Shown piece after piece: positions 34,508 to 42,787 of a stretch of 64,000 nt of DNA; the first letter of the stretch is position 1; the number at the start of each line of letters is the position of its first letter. Where the stretch lies: contig LT608311.1 in the NCBI GenBank assembly GCA_900095875.1, forward strand, positions 2,326,774-2,390,773. Direction: 5' to 3'. Both the position numbers and the translations under genes were made by a program. Below the pieces are notes generated by a model that saw only the letters and a program-made list of their open reading frames with translations, did no database searches and was not told where the DNA came from. This DNA comes from Caecibacter massiliensis (lineage in GTDB: Bacteria; Bacillota; Negativicutes; Veillonellales; Megasphaeraceae).

Positions 34508-35609
34508 CATTGTCATTTCCGGTTATTACGGATTTGCCAATGCCGGTGATGAAGCCATGCTGGCGGCACTCCTCGGATCACTGGAGGACCTGATTCCCGG
34601 TGCTTCCATCACGGTCATTTCGGGACACCCGGATATGACACGGGAAAATCATCATGTAGAGGCAGTACACAGGCTGAATTTTCCGGGCATTGCCAGGGCT
34701 ATCTGCCGGGCTGATCTTCTCATCAGCGGTGGTGGAAGTCTGCTGCAGGATGTGACCAGCGCCCGCAGTCTCTATTATTATCTGCTCATCATGCGCATGG
34801 CTCTCTTTTTCCACAAGCCGGTCATGCTCTATGCCCAGGGCATCGGTCCCATACGCCGTCCCAAGGCGCGGAAGGCGGTTCGCAATGTGCTGCAGAAAGT
34901 GACTATGATTGGTGTCCGTGACAGTGAATCGCGACAGGAATTGCAGCGGCTCGGCGTTACGGATCCACCCATCCACGTGACGGCCGATGCCGTACTATCT
35001 ATGCCCCCTGTGGATAAAAAGATTGGCTTTTATCTGTTGAAAAAGCATGGTATTAACGGTGTTGGTACCCGTATCGGCATTGCCATCCGCAACTGGCAGC
35101 ATATGACCCGGTATAAAGACGAGATTGCCAAGGCGGCAGATGAACTGGTACGTACGGTGGGAGCCCGCATTATTTTTATTCCCATGCAGTATCCTGCCGA
35201 TGCTGAAGCGGCGTCTGATGTGGCGGCGCGTATGAAGGAACCGGCGACGGTTCTGAAAGAAGCATACAATACGGTGGAATTCATGGCCCTTATGGGCTGC
35301 ATGGATGTGGTCATTGCAAACCGGCTCCATGCACTCATTTTTGCATCGATCATGCAGGTGCCGGTAACGGCCATTTCCTACGATCCCAAAATTGATGGGT
35401 TCATCAGCCTCATTGGTGATACGCTTTGCGGGACCATGGAGACTGTCACTGCCAGGACACTGGTGACAGATGTAACGGCCAGACTGAAGGCCGGCGGTAT
35501 TATGCCGGAAGTCAGAGCGCGAATGAATCACTTACGACGCCAGTCTATGCGTAATGCCTATCTGGCGTTACGCGTTATAGAAGAACATACGGCGGCCCGG
35601 AAAGGTTGA
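34500..35609 (+). CDS. csaB: polysaccharide pyruvyl transferase CsaB
   Basis: The protein is 369 residues with a GTG start overlapping the upstream gene. YYGFANAGDEAMLAALL and LISGGGSLLQDVTSARSLYY are the donor-site motifs of the CsaB/PssM pyruvyl transferase family, with MLYAQGIGP and MVIANRLHALIFAS-like segments further on (VVIANRLHALIFA). It adds pyruvate ketal to a cell-wall polysaccharide, the ligand for SLH-domain proteins in many Gram-positives. In a diderm Negativicutes the SLH system tethers the outer membrane to the wall. Confidence 0.9.
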   Translation: MTNIVISGYYGFANAGDEAMLAALLGSLEDLIPGASITVISGHPDMTRENHHVEAVHRLNFPGIARAICRADLLISGGGSLLQDVTSARSLYYYLLIMRMALFFHKPVMLYAQGIGPIRRPKARKAVRNVLQKVTMIGVRDSESRQELQRLGVTDPPIHVTADAVLSMPPVDKKIGFYLLKKHGINGVGTRIGIAIRNWQHMTRYKDEIAKAADELVRTVGARIIFIPMQYPADAEAASDVAARMKEPATVLKEAYNTVEFMALMGCMDVVIANRLHALIFASIMQVPVTAISYDPKIDGFISLIGDTLCGTMETVTARTLVTDVTARLKAGGIMPEVRARMNHLRRQSMRNAYLALRVIEEHTAARKG

Positions 35610-35629
35610 CGCTCGCAGGAGCAGTGACT

Positions 35630-35657
35630 TGACGGCCGCTTTTCCTTATATATAATA
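35630..35657 (+). promoter_or_regulatory. promoter of the ftsEX cluster
   Basis: TTGACG (35630-35635) and TATAAT (35652-35657) have a 16-base spacer, 45 bases before ftsE. Confidence 0.75.
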
Positions 35658-35702
35658 GAGTATGTCTGATAAAAGTATGGTTTGCCAGAAAAGAGGAAAT
35701 CT

Positions 35703-36389
35703 ATGATATATTTTAAGAATGTATCCAAAGTGTACGACAATGGGTCTGTTGCTCTGGACCATGCCAATGTGCATATCAAAAAAGGGGAGTTCGTATTTGT
35801 CGTAGGTGCCAGCGGAGCCGGCAAGTCCACGTTCATCAAGCTTCTCGACCATGAAGAGCTGCCAACGGAAGGTTCAGTCATCGTCAACGGCATTGAAGTG
35901 AATAAGCTGAAAAAAAGCCGGGTCCCGTACTTGCGCCGCCGCATGGGAATCGTGTTTCAGGATTTCCGTCTGCTGCCCAATAAGACGGCAGAGGAAAATG
36001 TCGCCTTTGCCATGGAAGTTATTGAAGCACCGCGGCGTCTGATCAAAGAACGGGTCCGCAACGTCCTCGACTTGGTAGGGCTGGTCGGTAAAGCCGATGC
36101 CCTGCCGTCGAATCTCAGCGGCGGCGAACAGCAGCGTGTGGCTATTGCCAGAGCCATCGTCAACCGGCCGCTCCTGCTCATTGCCGATGAACCGACGGGT
36201 AATCTGGATCCAGAAACGTCAAAGGGAATCATGGATATTTTTACCAAAGTCAATCATATGGGGACAACTGTCGTCATGGTGACCCATGACCAGCAGCTTG
36301 TCGATATGATGAACAAGCGGGTCATTGAAATCGTCGATGGCAAGATTGTCCGTGATGAACAGCAGGGAGGATACGACGATGAAAATTAG
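35703..36389 (+). CDS. ftsE: cell division ATP-binding protein FtsE
   Basis: The protein is 228 residues from the ATG at 35703 (AGAGGAAAT upstream). Walker A is GASGAGKST, the signature [14 protein letters not shown], and Walker [13 protein letters not shown]. FtsE powers FtsX, which controls peptidoglycan hydrolases at the division site. It overlaps ftsX by 11 bases. The downstream M23 peptidase is the likely target of the complex. Confidence 0.96.
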   Translation: MIYFKNVSKVYDNGSVALDHANVHIKKGEFVFVVGASGAGKSTFIKLLDHEELPTEGSVIVNGIEVNKLKKSRVPYLRRRMGIVFQDFRLLPNKTAEENVAFAMEVIEAPRRLIKERVRNVLDLVGLVGKADALPSNLSGGEQQRVAIARAIVNRPLLLIADEPTGNLDPETSKGIMDIFTKVNHMGTTVVMVTHDQQLVDMMNKRVIEIVDGKIVRDEQQGGYDDEN

Positions 36390-37266
36390 AACCATGAGGT
36401 ATTACCTCTCGGAAGCCTTTACGTCTTTTTGGCGCAATAGCTTCATGTCTATTGCGTCCATTGCGACCGTAGCCGTCTCATTTTTTATTTTAGGGTTGTT
36501 CCTGATAATGGTAGCCAATCTGGACTATTTTGCCGATAATCTGGAAAACCAGGTGCAGATCAGCGTGTATCTGAAAGATGATCTGACAACGGATCAGGTC
36601 ATGAGTGTAGGCAGCCGGCTGAAAGCCCTGCCCGATGTAAAAGAACTGGAATTTACCAACAAAGACCAGGCCATGGATAAACTAAAGGAACGTATGAAAG
36701 ACCAGCCGGGCATTCTCGATGCCCTCGACGGGAAGAATCCGCTGCCGACATCATATACGCTGACGTTGAGTAATCCGGAACAGGTTAAAAAGACGGCAAC
36801 TGTCGTCGGACAGTATGACGAAGTGGAAAGCACCCATTATGGACAGGAAATCGTGGAACAGTTGTTCCGCGTGGCGACGATTATCCGCTGGGGAGGCATT
36901 GCCCTCATTATTTTCCTGACTTTTGCGACGCTGTTCATCATTTCCAATACGATCCGCCTGACCGTCTTTGCCCGGCGCCGGGAAATCGGCATCATGAAAT
37001 ACGTTGGTGCTACCAACTGGTTCATCCGCTGGCCATTTCTCTTGGAAGGATTGTTCCTGGGATTCATCGGCGGTCTCATTGCCGATGTGGCCTTATTGCA
37101 GTTCTATGAATTTGTCACGATAACGATTCACCGGACTCTGGCATTTCTGCCTATGGTCAGTCCGTATCCATTCATGTATCAGGCAAGTGGTCTGATACTC
37201 GTACTGAGCATGGTCATCGGGGCCATTGGCAGTACGATTTCTCTGAAACGCTATATGAAGGTGTAA
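36379..37266 (+). CDS. ftsX: cell division protein FtsX
   Basis: The protein is 295 residues from the ATG at 36379, preceded by AGGGAGG within ftsE. One N-terminal helix (SFMSIASIATVAVSFFILGL) is followed by an extracellular loop of about 120 residues (NQVQISVYLKDDLTTDQV...), then three C-terminal helices, as in FtsX. TIRLTVFARRREIGIMKYVGATNWFIRWPF is the conserved cytoplasmic coupling region. The large loop contacts the hydrolase or its activator outside the membrane. Confidence 0.95.
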   Translation: MKIRTMRYYLSEAFTSFWRNSFMSIASIATVAVSFFILGLFLIMVANLDYFADNLENQVQISVYLKDDLTTDQVMSVGSRLKALPDVKELEFTNKDQAMDKLKERMKDQPGILDALDGKNPLPTSYTLTLSNPEQVKKTATVVGQYDEVESTHYGQEIVEQLFRVATIIRWGGIALIIFLTFATLFIISNTIRLTVFARRREIGIMKYVGATNWFIRWPFLLEGLFLGFIGGLIADVALLQFYEFVTITIHRTLAFLPMVSPYPFMYQASGLILVLSMVIGAIGSTISLKRYMKV

Positions 37267-37269
37267 CGT

Positions 37270-38508
37270 ATGATGAGTATACAATATAAAAAGCCGTTGG
37301 CAGCGGCTTTGACGGTCCTGTATCTCCTGAACCCCTGTGGTCTCATCTTTGCGGAAGACGAAGATTTGCAGGATCAGTTATCGACAGTTCAGGGGCAGAT
37401 GGCAGAACAGGCTCAGAAGAAGAGTGAAGCCGAAGCAGTTATCGGCAATGTCTTTGAAAAATTGCGGGTCATCCAGGAAAATCTCGATGCCGCCAATGCA
37501 CAATATAAGTCTATTTCCCAAGAATTAACTGAAACAGAACGGCAGATTACCCGGACCCAGGCCGAACTGGAAAGGGCAGAAACCCATCTGAGAAGCCGGG
37601 AAAAGGTGCTAAGCCGCCGCATCCGTGATATTTATATGCACGGCCAGCTCAATTACCTCGATGTCGTCGTCGGGGCTAAGGATTTTAATGATTTTGCTAA
37701 CCGCGTCGAACTCCTGCGGCGTATCGTCAGTTCGGATCTGGAACTGATTTCGTCCATAAAGGATGAACGGGACCAGATCAACCAGACGAAACAGGCTCTG
37801 GAAGAGCAGCGGGAAACGCAGGCAAAGCTAAAAGAAGAAGCAGCAGCCAAGAAGGAAGAAATCGCCAAGCATAAGGCTGAACAGCAGGCTATCCTGGAAA
37901 AAGCCCAGACTGATAAGGCGACGGCAGAAGAAGCCTATGCCGAACTGGAAGCGTCGTCCAATCAGATTGCCCAGATGCTCCGCGACCGTGAAGCAGCCCG
38001 GCAGGCAGCAGCGGCTGCGGCAGCGGCGGCAGCGTCGTCTGGGGAAAGTGGCAGCGACAGCAGTGGGGATAGTGGCAGTTCGTCCGGCGGAGATGACAGC
38101 GGTTATTACCAGCCAGTCAGTGGTTCCGGTCAGATGATCTGGCCGGTAAATGGCGTCATCACATCGCCCTTTGGTTACCGGGAACACCCGATTTTCGGCC
38201 GCCAGATTCTTCATTCCGGCATTGACATCGGCGTCGATTACGGGACGCCTGTCCATGCTGCTGATGGTGGTGTCGTTGTAGAAGCGGGATGGATCAGCGG
38301 TTATGGTTATGCCGTCGTCATTGACCACGGCAATGGGACATCGACTCTGTATGGACATAACGAATCTCTGGCTGTATCGTCGGGACAGTCTGTTTCTCAG
38401 GGCCAGGTCATCGCCTATGCCGGTTCTACAGGGAATTCGACGGGGCCACACGTTCACTTTGAAGTCCGTGTCGGCGGTGAACCAGTCGATCCGAATTCGT
38501 ATCTATAA
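37270..38508 (+). CDS. coiled-coil M23 (LytM) peptidase, EnvC-like
   Basis: The protein is 412 residues. A signal peptide (LAAALTVLYLLNPCGLIFA) leads to a long coiled coil (about 30-255), then an Ala-rich and Ser/Gly-rich linker, and a C-terminal M23 domain. The zinc ligands look intact: HSGIDIG (His and Asp) and GPHVHFEV (His). This differs from the catalytically dead LytM domain of E. coli EnvC, so the protein may cut peptidoglycan itself under FtsEX control. It follows ftsX by 3 bases. Confidence 0.88.
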   Translation: MMSIQYKKPLAAALTVLYLLNPCGLIFAEDEDLQDQLSTVQGQMAEQAQKKSEAEAVIGNVFEKLRVIQENLDAANAQYKSISQELTETERQITRTQAELERAETHLRSREKVLSRRIRDIYMHGQLNYLDVVVGAKDFNDFANRVELLRRIVSSDLELISSIKDERDQINQTKQALEEQRETQAKLKEEAAAKKEEIAKHKAEQQAILEKAQTDKATAEEAYAELEASSNQIAQMLRDREAARQAAAAAAAAAASSGESGSDSSGDSGSSSGGDDSGYYQPVSGSGQMIWPVNGVITSPFGYREHPIFGRQILHSGIDIGVDYGTPVHAADGGVVVEAGWISGYGYAVVIDHGNGTSTLYGHNESLAVSSGQSVSQGQVIAYAGSTGNSTGPHVHFEVRVGGEPVDPNSYL

Positions 38509-38520
38509 ACGAGGCAGACT

Positions 38521-39672
38521 ATGAATCAGAAAAAACACATGTTTCAGATGTTGTTCCGGGCCGTTGCCTGGGGGTTGTTTACGGCAGCCTGCAGTGTGTT
38601 GCTGCTAGTGGGCCTCTTTTACTACTACACGGGGACGCCCGTAGGATTCATTAAATTCTTCCGCACTCTTCATGTGGTGGAACAGAATTTTCCCGGTGCT
38701 GTCGATAAGCAGGATCTCCTTAATGGGGCACTGGAAGGAATTGTCAAAAAGCTGGGGGATAAACACAGCATCTATCTCGACGGCGATGATTTCCAGGCAT
38801 TTTCCGACCAGACGTCCGGGTCCTATGCCGGTATTGGTGTGTATATCGGTTCCAGTGAGGAAGGTACGATTGTAGCCGGAGTCATGGATGACAGCCCGGC
38901 TGCTGAAGCCGGCGTCCAGCGCGGTGACCTGATCCAGGCTATTAACGGCACATCTACGAAGGGGATGAGTCTGGAAGACATTTCCAAGACTATCCGGGGA
39001 CCCGTGGATACGACAGTTACTCTGACCCTGGGAAGAAATGGTGAATCTCAGGAGATGGCCATAACGCGCCGTCAGATCCATATGAAAACCGTCGGTGGCC
39101 AGATGATTGAAGGAACTGATGTGGGATATATCCGGGTGGCAATTTTCAGTGAAAATACGGGCGAGGAGTTTACCCATCAGTATCAGGAACTGCGTAAGCA
39201 GGGCATGAAGCGCATGATTCTCGACCTCAGGAATAATCCCGGTGGCATCGTCGATCAAGCTGTTGCCGTAGCATCGAATTTCGTTCCCAAGGACAGTGTC
39301 ATCGTATCCTTTACGAGCCGATCCGGTGACGAATCGGAATATAAGGCTAATGGCAGTGGTGATACTATCCCTTTGGTAGTGCTCATCAATGAAAATTCAG
39401 CAAGCGCTTCTGAAATCGTATCCGGTACCATCCAGGACTTGAAATTGGGGCCAGTTATCGGTACGAAGAGTTATGGAAAAGGAACCGTACAAGGCGTCTA
39501 TCCCATTGATTCTGATGACGCTATCAAGCTGACTGTTGCCAAATACCGCACGGCCAGTGGCCGGGAAATTGATGGCGTAGGCATACAACCTGATATAGAA
39601 GTCCAGTTGCAACCCAACGACCCGGAAGACTATCAATATGAAAAAGCATTGGAAGTTGTACAGACCTTGTAA
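38521..39672 (+). CDS. ctpA: S41-family C-terminal processing protease
   Basis: The protein is 383 residues with an N-terminal membrane helix (WGLFTAACSVLLLVGLFYYY). A PDZ domain (IVAGVMDDSPAAEAGVQRGD) precedes the S41 protease core, with the catalytic Ser in NENSASASEIVSG and the Lys in GTKSYGKGTVQG. Such proteases trim or degrade envelope proteins, often wall hydrolases, in keeping with its place 12 bases after the M23 peptidase. Confidence 0.93.
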   Translation: MNQKKHMFQMLFRAVAWGLFTAACSVLLLVGLFYYYTGTPVGFIKFFRTLHVVEQNFPGAVDKQDLLNGALEGIVKKLGDKHSIYLDGDDFQAFSDQTSGSYAGIGVYIGSSEEGTIVAGVMDDSPAAEAGVQRGDLIQAINGTSTKGMSLEDISKTIRGPVDTTVTLTLGRNGESQEMAITRRQIHMKTVGGQMIEGTDVGYIRVAIFSENTGEEFTHQYQELRKQGMKRMILDLRNNPGGIVDQAVAVASNFVPKDSVIVSFTSRSGDESEYKANGSGDTIPLVVLINENSASASEIVSGTIQDLKLGPVIGTKSYGKGTVQGVYPIDSDDAIKLTVAKYRTASGREIDGVGIQPDIEVQLQPNDPEDYQYEKALEVVQTL

Positions 39673-39737
39673 CCGTCACAGAACAGGCAGGGTATACAGA
39701 ATCAAAACAGAAGCATGAAGCGGGGACTGCAGAATCC

Positions 39738-39766
39738 TTGCATTGTCCGCGCTTTCATGATACAAT
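39738..39766 (+). promoter_or_regulatory. tRNA-Leu promoter
   Basis: TTGCAT (39738-39743) and TACAAT (39761-39766) are 17 bases apart. A 7-bp hairpin gtcagat / atctgac (39776-39792) follows before the tRNA 5' end. Confidence 0.75.
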
Positions 39767-39801
39767 GAATACCGTGTCAGATTGCATCTGACAATCGGCA
39801 G

Positions 39802-39885
39802 GCGAGTGTGGCGGAATGGCAGACGCGCCAGACTTAGGATCTGGTGCCTCACGGCGTAAGGGTTCAAGTCCCTTCACTCGCACCA
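39802..39885 (+). tRNA. tRNA-Leu (anticodon UAG)
   Basis: An 84-nt class II tRNA with CCA encoded. The acceptor arms GCGAGTG (39802-39808) and CACTCGC (39875-39881) pair fully, followed by A and CCA. The anticodon TAG sits at 39835-39837 in the loop CTTAGGA. The variable arm (tgcctcacggcgta region) and the T-loop GGTTCAAGTCC are present. An integrase gene of a small island lies about 100 bp downstream. Confidence 0.96.
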
Positions 39886-39888
39886 ATG

Positions 39889-39926
39889 GGACAACCATCA
39901 CATTGAATGATGGTTGTCCTTTTTTA
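39889..39926 (+). terminator. terminator after tRNA-Leu
   Basis: The stem ggacaaccatca / tgatggttgtcc with a 7-base loop is followed by T7. Confidence 0.92.
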
Positions 39927-39983
39927 TTGACCTCATAATATCTGGTGCGTTTGACAACTTTTTGACCCCGCGACGGGACAAAG

Positions 39984-41054
39984 TTAAACGAGGTCAATTA
40001 ATTTATCAACAACGTTCTCTTCAATATCTGGTAAAACGTGACTGTATGTGTCCATAGTCTGCTGAAAGGAAGAGTGGCCCAGGCGGACCTGGACGACTTT
40101 GAAATGAACGCCAGCTTTGAGAAGTAGTGTGGCATGAGTGTGTCGCAACATATGAAAGGTCAGGTGGAAGCCTGCCGACTTTCCATATTTATTGGCCGTA
40201 TGACTGATATATTTCGGATCATACGGACGTCCATCGCGTCGGCAGAACAATAACCCGTTATCTTCATAGTCTGATGCGGCCATTCTGTTTTTGAGCGTCC
40301 ACATGATTTGTCGCCGCAAAACAGCCAGCGTCTTGGCATCAACGGAAATGGTACGCCGGGAAGCGGCATTTTTGGTTGTAGCTGATATAATTAGTTTTCC
40401 ACCGACAATAAGAACAGTTTGATTGACAGAAATGGTTGATGCTTTCGTATTGACATCACGAATACGCAAACCAAGTATCTCAGAACGTCTCAGACCCGTA
40501 TGCAAAGCCACATGGTATAGATTATAGTGACAGGGGTTGGAAATGACGCCTAGCAGGCGCTGAGCTTCATTTTTTGATAGTGCGGATACTTGCGTCTTCT
40601 GTTTTTGCGGTAATTTGACACCGCGCATAGGGGAGATTGGCAGTACTCCATCATTGACAGCTTGGTTGAGTCCGATTCGGACAACAGCCAATGCGTATTG
40701 CACGGATTGGTTGCTATAGCCGAGAGCCAGTAAATCAGCAATCAATTTACGGAACATATGAGGCTGTAAATCGATTAGCTTAATTTTAGCCATAGTCGGT
40801 AGCACATATTGACGTAGTTGATATACGTATGATTCGTATGTATCCGTCGCCAACGTCGGTTTGGCGCCTCGTAGCCATATCGACAGCCATTGACCTAAGG
40901 TGATGTTATAATCGATGTTAGGCGCGGAATGGAGCGTATTTTTGTACTTATTGCGCCGCTGTTCCGCTTCTTTAATGGTTCGGCCGTAAAAATAATGACG
41001 TTTGCCGTCGATGGTCAGAGAGACTTTGTAGCGGCCATCAGGTCTTTTTTTCAT
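39984..41054 (-). CDS. int: tyrosine-type site-specific integrase
   Basis: The protein is 356 residues. The N-terminus (MKKRPDGRYKVSLTIDGKRHYFYG) is an arm-type DNA-binding domain as in Tn916 and phage integrases, then a SAM-like core-binding domain. The catalytic residues are Arg in HTGLRRSEILGLR, His-x-x-Arg in HMLRHTHATLL and the nucleophile Tyr in TMDTYSHVLPD. It reads toward the 3' end of tRNA-Leu, a classic island arrangement. The visible remainder of the island is small: hicAB plus a broken transposase. No second att copy of the tRNA end was seen. Confidence 0.92.
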   Translation of the reverse strand: MKKRPDGRYKVSLTIDGKRHYFYGRTIKEAEQRRNKYKNTLHSAPNIDYNITLGQWLSIWLRGAKPTLATDTYESYVYQLRQYVLPTMAKIKLIDLQPHMFRKLIADLLALGYSNQSVQYALAVVRIGLNQAVNDGVLPISPMRGVKLPQKQKTQVSALSKNEAQRLLGVISNPCHYNLYHVALHTGLRRSEILGLRIRDVNTKASTISVNQTVLIVGGKLIISATTKNAASRRTISVDAKTLAVLRRQIMWTLKNRMAASDYEDNGLLFCRRDGRPYDPKYISHTANKYGKSAGFHLTFHMLRHTHATLLLKAGVHFKVVQVRLGHSSFQQTMDTYSHVLPDIEENVVDKLIDLV

Positions 41055-41077
41055 AAAAATCGCCCTTTTAAAAATGA

Positions 41078-41125
41078 AAATATACTCAGAAGGTACTTTT
41101 ATATTTACAAATATACTCAGAAGGT
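41078..41125 (+). repeat. two direct repeats at the hicAB promoter (operator candidates)
   Basis: The 17-mer AAATATACTCAGAAGGT occurs at 41078-41094 and 41109-41125, 31 bp apart (about three helical turns). The second copy fills the spacer between the -35 and -10 boxes of hicAB; the first also lies close to the integrase start. This is the layout expected for autorepression by HicB. Confidence 0.75.
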
Positions 41126-41132
41126 GTATAAT
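41104..41132 (+). promoter_or_regulatory. hicAB promoter
   Basis: TTTACA (41104-41109) and TATAAT (41127-41132) are 17 bases apart, 25 bases before hicA. Confidence 0.8.
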
Positions 41133-41157
41133 ATAATTAAAGAAAGGAGGTTACAGA

Positions 41158-41340
41158 ATGAAGAGGTCGGAGCTGTTAAAGATCCTTAAAAAGAATGGGT
41201 GCAAGTTGATTGGGCATGGTGGAAATCATGATCTGTATTACAGCCCGATAACGGGAAAGCAATTCCCCGTCTGGCGGCACAATAAGGATATACCGTCAGG
41301 AACTATTAAAGCTATTTTTAAACAGGCTGGTATTCAGTAA
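41158..41340 (+). CDS. hicA: HicA-type mRNA interferase toxin
   Basis: The protein is 60 residues behind a perfect AAAGGAGG site. MKRSELLKILKKNGCKLIGHGGNHDLYYSP is the dsRBD-like HicA fold, with the catalytic His in GGNHDLYY. HicA cuts mRNA and slows growth until HicB binds it. A weak hairpin (aggcaaaggg / ccccttggcct) lies between hicA and hicB and could affect the ratio of the two. Toxin first, antitoxin second is the usual HicAB order. Confidence 0.92.
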   Translation: MKRSELLKILKKNGCKLIGHGGNHDLYYSPITGKQFPVWRHNKDIPSGTIKAIFKQAGIQ

Positions 41341-41390
41341 GGCAAAGGGAGAAATCCCCTTGGCCTGATTCATATAAAAAGGAGGACGTC

Positions 41391-41843
41391 ATGAGCAAAT
41401 ATATTTTCCCAGCTATATTCCAATGGGATGAAAAAGACAAAGTATATTACGTAAATTTTCCGGATGTAGACGGCTGCTTTACCGATGGCGCAACCTTGAC
41501 CGAAGCAATGGAAAACGCAGACGATGTGTTGAATTTAATGGTTTGGAGTATGGAACAGCAAAAGCAGGCTATACCCAGACCGACACCGCGGGATAAAGTA
41601 AAAGTACCGGAAAATGGATTCGTTAATTTAGTGGTTGCTGATACCGTCGCATATCAAGATGTCATTGACCGGGAAAATAATCCTATCAAGTACGCGCGCA
41701 AGAAAGCCGGATTAAATGTAAAAGGATTGGCTGAACTCTTAGGGGCGCCTTATCGTACGGTCCAGGAATGGAATGCCGGAAATCGGATGCCACCCAAATG
41801 GGTACAGCGTTTGATTATCGAAAAAATCGAAGCAAATATGTAG
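41391..41843 (+). CDS. hicB: HicB-type antitoxin
   Basis: The protein is 150 residues with AAAGGAGGACG before the ATG. The N-terminus (YIFPAIFQWDEKDKVYYVNF) and the PDVDGCFTDGATLTEAMENA segment form the HicB partial RNase H fold that blocks HicA. The C-terminus ARKKAGLNVKGLAELLGAPYRT...VQEWNAGNRMPP is a helix-turn-helix for binding the operator. The direct repeats upstream are its likely sites. The gene end abuts a broken transposase. Confidence 0.92.
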   Translation: MSKYIFPAIFQWDEKDKVYYVNFPDVDGCFTDGATLTEAMENADDVLNLMVWSMEQQKQAIPRPTPRDKVKVPENGFVNLVVADTVAYQDVIDRENNPIKYARKKAGLNVKGLAELLGAPYRTVQEWNAGNRMPPKWVQRLIIEKIEANM

Positions 41844-42697
41844 TAATAGAAATCATCAAAACAATAAAGGATTCCGATACAGTTATTGAACGGAATATGA
41901 AATTATTGGCCCTATTTTTCGAATTATTCCGATTGAAACCCTACCAACGGTTTTCCGCTTTGCTGATGAAGAAAGTGGCAGAAACGGCTACCAGCTGTGT
42001 CTATCGAAAAACGGCCGATATCGTGAACCGGTTTACCCTGACGACCCTGAGTCATCAAACGGTGAAGCATATTGTGATGCAATCGGGGAAATTGTGTCAG
42101 GAATGGCAGGACATTCAGCGTCAGGAAAGTCCCGCAGAAGAAACGGAAGCCCCGGTTGTGTACATCGAAGGAGACGGGCTGGTCTTGCGGGGACAGCATA
42201 AGAAGCAGTTGGAAATACACCGGATGCAGGTGTATGAAGGACGGGAAAAAGAAGGGAAACGGACCCGGCTGATTCATGCGTATCACATGGCTTCTACGGA
42301 ATATGAAAAGACATGGGAACGAGCAGGGTGGTACATGCACCGGCATTATGGATTAAGCCATACGATAGTGATCAGCAACGGGGATGGCGGAACGGGATAT
42401 GGCTATGAGGCGTTTCAGGAACTGGCAGCAGGGTGCAAGTGGCATGAGCACCAACGGGATGTCTATCATGTACACCGCAAGGTGAAAGAACGGCTGCATT
42501 TTGCTGCACCGGAGGCACAGGAAGGAATCCGGCAGAGTATCTGGAACCATGATAAAACGAGTCTGGCGCTCTGGCTGGATACAGCTGAATCGGAGGCAGA
42601 AGGAACCGATGAATTACAAGACGTGGAACGGTTACTATACCAGCAAAGAGGCCCTTCGGGGCCTCTTTTGCTTAAAAAAATGGGCTCAGATAACTGA
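41843..42697 (+). pseudogene. ISLre2-family transposase fragment
   Basis: The frame from about 41843 (first Met at 41897) encodes roughly 285 residues: MKLLALFFELFRLKPYQRFS, VYIEGDGLVLRGQHKKQ, HAYHMASTEYEKTWERAGWY, VISNGDGGTGYGYEAFQEL and HQRDVYHVHRKVKERLHF. This matches the central part of ISLre2 transposases but lacks the N-terminal and C-terminal portions; it ends in terminator sequence. It is a different lineage from the 17294 copy. No terminal repeats are visible. Confidence 0.75.
42645..42669 (+). terminator. strong terminator inside the transposase fragment 3' end
   Basis: A 10-bp stem aaagaggccc / gggcctcttt with a TTCG loop ends in T-rich sequence. Confidence 0.8.
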
Positions 42698-42709
42698 GTC
42701 CATTTTTTT
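42674..42709. terminator. bidirectional terminator
   Basis: Arms of 16 bases (aaaaaaatgggctcag / ctgagtccattttttt, one G-T pair) with a 4-base loop carry A and T runs on the outer sides. Confidence 0.85.
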
Positions 42710-42787
42710 AGATGAGGCTATTCTGTTACAGCCCCTTTTAATCCGGTACAGATGTGTTCTCAGGGGTGAGTGTGTATTAGCTGTACG

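Noticed and set aside
39802-42720. Second tRNA-Leu 3'-end copy as attR for the island
   Set aside because: I searched by eye for ttcactcgcacca and GGTTCAAGTCC between 41.0 and 43 kb and found none, so the right border stays undefined.
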